Source of the DNA: Urophycis tenuis
Lineage: Eukaryota; Chordata; Actinopteri; Gadiformes; Phycidae
NCBI GenBank assembly: GCA_036785325.1
Contig: JAXIVH010000017.1
Coordinates: 4,688,805 to 4,752,804, forward strand
Direction: 5' to 3'
DNA length: 64,000 bases
Positions 59,799 to 64,000 of this stretch are shown one piece after another. Position 1 is the stretch's first letter. Each line of letters opens with the position of its first letter. A program made the translations under genes and the position numbers. Under the pieces are notes generated by a model. It ran no database searches. It was not told where the DNA came from and saw only the letters and a list, made by a program, of their open reading frames with translations.

Positions 59799-60005
59799 CG
59801 TAAGTTACGGATGTAACTGTGGATCTGTGAGACTGAGGGATGACCGTCACTACGGTCTAAAAAGGAATGAGTACATCGTTCTGCCTATTACCGAGACCAT
59901 ATGTCAAAATAGTCATGCCCATGACCTCCGGAAGCAGCACGGCCTGATCTTGTAAATAGCACAGATTGCTTCCGGTTCGTCCTCTTACCTTGATCGCCTC
60001 AGGCT
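59799..60005. mobile_element. Possible solo DIRS-type terminal repeat
   Basis: Starts with a GTTACGGATGTAAC palindrome followed by GATCTGTGAGACTGAG. The DIRS end in this window (27386-27420, inverted) has GTTATTTACATAAC followed by GGTTCTCTGAG, the same architecture. A TTGTAAATAGC box lies near 59950. No coding part is present. 60006-60201 is non-coding leader. Confidence 0.4.
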
Positions 60006-60201
60006 GTTCTGAGCGACAGAAGATAGTGTTCAGTGACAGCCAGGAAAGACTGGATGACTACCATGAACAGGGTGGCGACTACTGGAGAGTCAGTGACAGC
60101 TCGGAGAGACGGCAACCGGGGCGGTACGGGTCGGCAACCCAATCTGCATCCTCCGAGGAGAAACCTCTGAGGAGGAACCCAACCAAGCTACAAAGAATCT
60201 A

Positions 60202-61198
60202 GTGGAAAAATACCCCCAGGGGTGCCCGAGAGGGGGGGAGGATGAGCACCCCAGTCGGATGGATACAACGGTAACAGACCCAAGCAACGGACAAACAACT
60301 ATGACCAAGCAGTGTACATGCGGTAAAGTCTGCAAGAACATCCATGGCTTAAAGATCCACCGAGCGAGGATGAAGTGCCCGGTGGGAGCAGTTGCATCAC
60401 AATGCACAGGTGTTACACCTGGTGAGACGCAGGAGGAGCAGGGACCGGAGTCACCCCACAGTGCCCAGAACCTCCAAGTGTTGCAAACCAATCCCTCGAG
60501 CATCAAGTCCGACAGGAGGCGGATCAAATGGCCTGCAGCCAGCATGACCTCACTCTGGCAACAGTTGGACGACGATGTCAACAAGATTCTGGAGGGAATG
60601 GCCAAAGGAGAGGCAGACAAGAAGCTTCAGGTGATGACTACAACCATTGTCAGCATTGCAGCGGAACGGTTTGGTGAGGAGGAGAAGAAAAGTTCCAGAA
60701 CATCTTATTCCATGAATCAAAGAGCGAGGAACGCACTGGCCTTGCCCAGCTAATGTGCATCCTACGGAAAAACATCAGAGTCCTCCGCCGGGCTGAGTGG
60801 TATCGCAGGCGGCGGCGTGAGAGGGCACGTAGGCGTGCTGCTTTCATCGCTAACCCCTTCAAGTTCACCAAGGATTTGCTGGGGCAGAAGCGCAGTGGCA
60901 AACTGGCCTCCTCGCAGGAAGACATAGATCAACATCTGAAGCAGACGTACAGCAACCCCGCAAGAGAGCAGGAGTTGGGAGAGTGTAACAACCTCATAGA
61001 ACCCCCTGAACCAGACATGCAGTTCGACATGTCGGAGCTGCAGCTAGCAGAAGTCAGGGAGGTGGTCCGCAAAGCAAGGGCAAGCTCTGCTCCGGGACCG
61101 AGTGGCACTTCATACAAAGTGTATAAGAACTGTCCCAAACTCCTGCTGCGTCTGTGCAAAATCCTGCGAGTCTTCTGGAGAAGGGGAAGGATCCCAGA
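60202..61198 (+). pseudogene. R2-like LINE, zinc finger and N-terminal RT part
   Basis: The first frame (ATG 60202 to a stop at 60753) encodes CTCGKVCKNIHGLKIHRARM, a single zinc finger, then a linker (SLWQQLDDDVNKILEG). The next frame, open from about 60730, encodes LRRAEWYRRRRRERARRR, FIANPFKFTKDLLG and VVRKARASSAPGPSGTSYK, the RT entry block. A frameshift near 60735 separates them. The frame reaches RGRIPD at the insertion and would continue in frame at 62266. Confidence 0.75.
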
Positions 61199-62044
61199 CA
61201 GGCGCGTAGAATACGGTGGGGACGGTGGGGACGTGTACCTATCAGATTTCGTCATGAGTCATTTTGTACCCACCACTTTTTATGAAAAGAATCCCCCGTG
61301 TGGGACTCGCACCGTTGTCTTTCACCACTTCGTCAGTAAATGCAGTCCGAGTTACGTCAAGCTCGACGAAGAGAGAAGAACTCTACTCTTGACAATCGCT
61401 TTAGTATGACAGGGTCACAAGCGAACTTTTCACGCGATCATGAGCGGAGTGGTAGTGGGATGACAAGATGCCATAGTGCGTTGAGTAATGGTGCTCCCTG
61501 ACTCATCCCAAAAACAACAGTCAACAAAGTGAACGTAATGAAACAGTTAAATGCAACCCAACATGTCCTGAATATTCGCCTCCAAACCCTATCTAATAGC
61601 AATAACATGTAAAGACACAGAATGCCAGAATGTCGCAATGCGTTCTGGGAAACACGTTACAATATCCACGATTTCCTCAGGCAAGTACAACAAGTTGAAC
61701 TGATAATACAAGAAAACACAAAAGCATTAAACTAATTTACACAAAATAGAAACAACATTTAATTTGATTTGTGTCCGATGACGAGAGAGAGACGGAGAGA
61801 GAGCTAACACTTTGGTAGAGAGACATAGAGTAACAATAACAGAGAGCGAGCGCCGGTCTCGATAAAGCCGTTAATCAGAGAAATGAAACGTTATTTCCCG
61901 ATTGTTTCACAGCGGTTACATTCAGCAGGTAGACACGGCCATGAACTGCACCTATCTGAATCACATTATCCAATGAAAAGTATTAGAGCTCTGTGCGTGA
62001 GCATAGTCAAGACATCGCGTCTGTGTGTGTGTGTGCGTGTGCGT

Positions 62045-62075
<31 letters not shown>

Positions 62076-62256
62076 CGTGTGTGTGTGTGTGTGTGTGTCA
62101 TCATCACATTTTTGTGCAGCCTACATTTTTATTAATTAACATGACCTGCGCGAAAGGGGGAAAAATGAATGCGCGTCATTGTACCCAGCACTTCTGAAAA
62201 TGCACTTCCGAATGCGTCTCTGTCCCCAGCACATTTCAAACCAAACCTACGCCCAT
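61199..62256. mobile_element. Insertion with 9-bp target duplication (Mutator-like length)
   Basis: GATCCCAGA at 61190-61198 and 62257-62265 flanks a 1058-bp non-coding insert with a GT repeat. The ends are imperfectly inverse (GGCG..TAG and TGGGGAC motifs). Removing the insert and one repeat (1067 bp) restores the LINE frame. Confidence 0.75.
62027..62098 (+). repeat. GT/GCGT dinucleotide repeat
   Basis: Alternating GT with GC interruptions inside the insertion. Confidence 0.92.
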
Positions 62257-62265
62257 GATCCCAGA

Positions 62266-64000
62266 TCAATGGAGAGTGGCTGAAGGGGTCTGGATCCCAA
62301 AGGAGGAAAACTCAACTCAGCTTGACCAGTTCCGCATCATCTCCCTGCTGTGTGTGGAGGCAAAGATTTTCTTCAGCGCTGTTTCCAAGCGGCTGTGTAC
62401 CTACCTGGCAAAGAACACCTACATCGATACATCAGTCCAGAAAGGAGGCATTTCCGGAATGTCAGGATGTCTGGAGCATACCGGTGTGGTGACACAGCTT
62501 ATTCGGGAGCACAGAGAAAACAAAGGCAATTTGTCAGTGCTGTGGCTTGATCTGGCAAATGCTTTCGGTTCCATTCCACACAAGTTGGTCCAGCTCACTC
62601 TGGTGAAACACCACGTACCCAGCAGGTGTAGAGACCTCATCGCTGATTATTACAACAACTTCAGCATGAGGGTCTCTTCAGGAGCATCAACTTCCAGTTG
62701 GCATAAGGTGGAGGTCGGTATCATCACAGGGTGTACTATCTCTGTGACACTGTTCTCCCTAGCCATGAACATGCTCACCAAGTCTGCTGAACCAGAGTGC
62801 AGAGGGCCCCGTTCAGACTCCGGACAACGGCAACCACCCATCAGGGCATTTATGGATGACCTCACAGTCATGACAGAATCAGTCCCAGGCTGCCGGTGGA
62901 TTCTGAAGGGGCTCGAGAAGCTCGTGGGGTGGGCCCGGATGCGTTTCAAGCCCATCAAATCCAGATCAATGGTGCTGAGGAAAGGGAAGGTGGAGGACAA
63001 GTTCCGGTTCACCATCACAGGCACAGCCATCCCAACCATCACAGAGAAACCAGTCAAGGGCCTGGGAAAGGTTTTTGACTGCTCTCTTAGAGACACCACA
63101 TCTATTCAGTCAACCTGCACTGAGTTGGATGGCTGGCTGAAATCCGTGGATAAGTCTGGCCTCCCTGGGAAGTTTAAAGCCTGGGTCTACCAACATGGCA
63201 TTCTGCCCAGGATCCTGTGGCCCCTCCTGGTCTACGCTGTCCCTATCTCGACAGTCGAGACCTTGGAGAGAAGGGTCAGCAACCACCTCCGGAGATGGCT
63301 TGGACTACCAAGGAGCCTGAGCAGCATCGCTCTCTATGGAAATTCCAACAAACTGCAACTCCCTTTCAAATCACTGGAGGAGGAATTTAAAGTATCGAGA
63401 GCCAGAGAAGTGGTTCAGTACAGGGACTCAAGTGACCCCAAGGTGGCTAAGGCCGGGATCCAAGTGAGGACTGGCAGGAAATGGAAGGCAGAGGATGCAG
63501 TTCGAGAGGCTGATGCAAGGTTGCGCCACAGGAGCCTGGTGGGAGTGGTCACACGAAGCCGAGCAGGTTCCTTTCCAACTCCCCAAATCAACACCAGGGG
63601 GAAGGAAGGGCGGCACCTTGTCCAGGAGGAGGTGAGAGCAGCAGTGGAGGAGACGAGAACCTGCAAGGCAGTGGGGATGAAGCAACAGGGAGCTTGGACG
63701 AGATGGGAGAACGCGGTTGAGAGGAAAGTGACCTGGGCAGAGATGTGGAAATCTGAGCCTCACCGCCTTAAATTCCTTATCCAGGCAGTGTATGATGTGC
63801 TTCCGAGCCCATCAAACCTGCACACATGGGGCATAGCAGAGACACCAGCATGCCCACTGTGTTCCAAGCGAGGAACCCTGGAACACATCCTCAGCTGCTG
63901 CACAAGGGCACTTGGAGATGGACGGTACAGGTGGAGGCATGACCAAGTGCTTAAGGCCATTGCGGAAGCCATCAGCACAGGCCTGGAGTGGGCAAAGCAG
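62266..64000 (+). CDS. R2-like LINE reverse transcriptase, open to window end
   Basis: A frame without stops for 578 codons. RT motifs: LDQFRIISLL, KGGISGMSG, the catalytic WLDLANAFGSIPH, VGIITGCTISV and AFMDDLTVMTE, where the usual YADD reads FMDD. The thumb-like part has GLGKVFDCSL and RWLGLPRSL. The C-terminal zinc motif CPLCSKRGTLEHILSCC (63848-63899) precedes the expected endonuclease beyond the window. Because it lacks an early start and its stop, it is easily missed. It is the 3' part of the LINE at 60202. Confidence 0.82.

Larger units (their letters stand above)
60202..64000 (+). mobile_element. R2-superfamily-like LINE, runs off window
   Basis: An N-terminal CxC...H...C zinc finger, a long RT and a C-terminal CPLC...H...C zinc motif resemble R2-type LINEs with a restriction-like endonuclease, which would follow beyond 64000. 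It is interrupted by an insertion at 61199-62256 flanked by a 9-bp duplication. No apurinic endonuclease is present. Flanks are not ribosomal DNA. Confidence 0.75.

Noticed and set aside
60202..64000. rDNA-specific R2 insertion
   Set aside because: No 28S rRNA sequence flanks the 5' side, so a ribosomal location is not supported.

Overview
This window looks like euchromatic DNA from a ray-finned (probably teleost) fish. The evidence is spliced exons with GT/AG borders, C2H2 zinc-finger and P2X7 C-terminal-like coding exons of fish type, and a repeat spectrum typical of teleosts: L2, Rex1, RTE, I-like and R2-like LINEs, DIRS, Ty3/gypsy, Penelope, hAT, PIF/Harbinger and pogo. The species cannot be named from sequence alone. 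There is no prokaryotic or organellar signal, and no tRNA, rRNA or CRISPR array was seen.

Layout. 1-9649: a minus-strand Ty3/gypsy element (Gypsy-A) whose right LTR, tRNA-Trp primer site, gag, protease, RT and RNase H lie at 7034-9649 and whose integrase start lies at 1-341. It is split by a plus-strand L2 LINE (about 342-7034), itself split by an RTE-like LINE (654-3624) with a twin-priming inversion and a perfect 14-bp target duplication. 9650-11730: sparse repeats and a truncated LINE 3' end. 11731-20650: a relic integrase-type zinc-binding exon, a split I-like LINE, a Rex1 3' end, a minus-strand four-exon P2X7-C-terminal-like gene (13967-17772) whose first exon carries a palindromic insertion, and in its intron a pogo transposon with an open transposase frame. 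20640-21751: a repeat block with a hAT MITE. 21760-34113: a second gypsy element (Gypsy-B) whose LTR is split by a structurally complete DIRS element (21897-27685).

34114-41190: assorted MITEs, then the best host gene, a four-exon C2H2 zinc-finger gene (36981-40724) with a Harbinger and a hAT element in intron 3. 41186-45510: a Rex1-like LINE fragment split by a nearly full-length Rex1/CR1-type LINE. 45632-52078: a third gypsy element (Gypsy-C) with tRNA-Leu primer site, a coding minisatellite, a Harbinger MITE and a reverse LTR inside it. 52080-56244: a second copy of the hAT block, a Penelope GIY-YIG fragment and a second copy of the zinc-finger upstream block. 56245-59798: a gypsy element (Gypsy-D) with nearly identical LTRs but no RT. 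59799-60005: a DIRS-like terminal fragment. 60202-64000: an R2-superfamily-like LINE, split by an insertion with a 9-bp duplication and running off the window edge.

The elements do not form one system. They form a layered insertion record in which duplicated copies supply empty sites that date and delimit each other. The most biologically interesting items are the standalone P2X7-C-terminal-like gene, the open pogo transposase, the DIRS element with intact recombinase and readable circle-junction region, and the zinc-finger gene.
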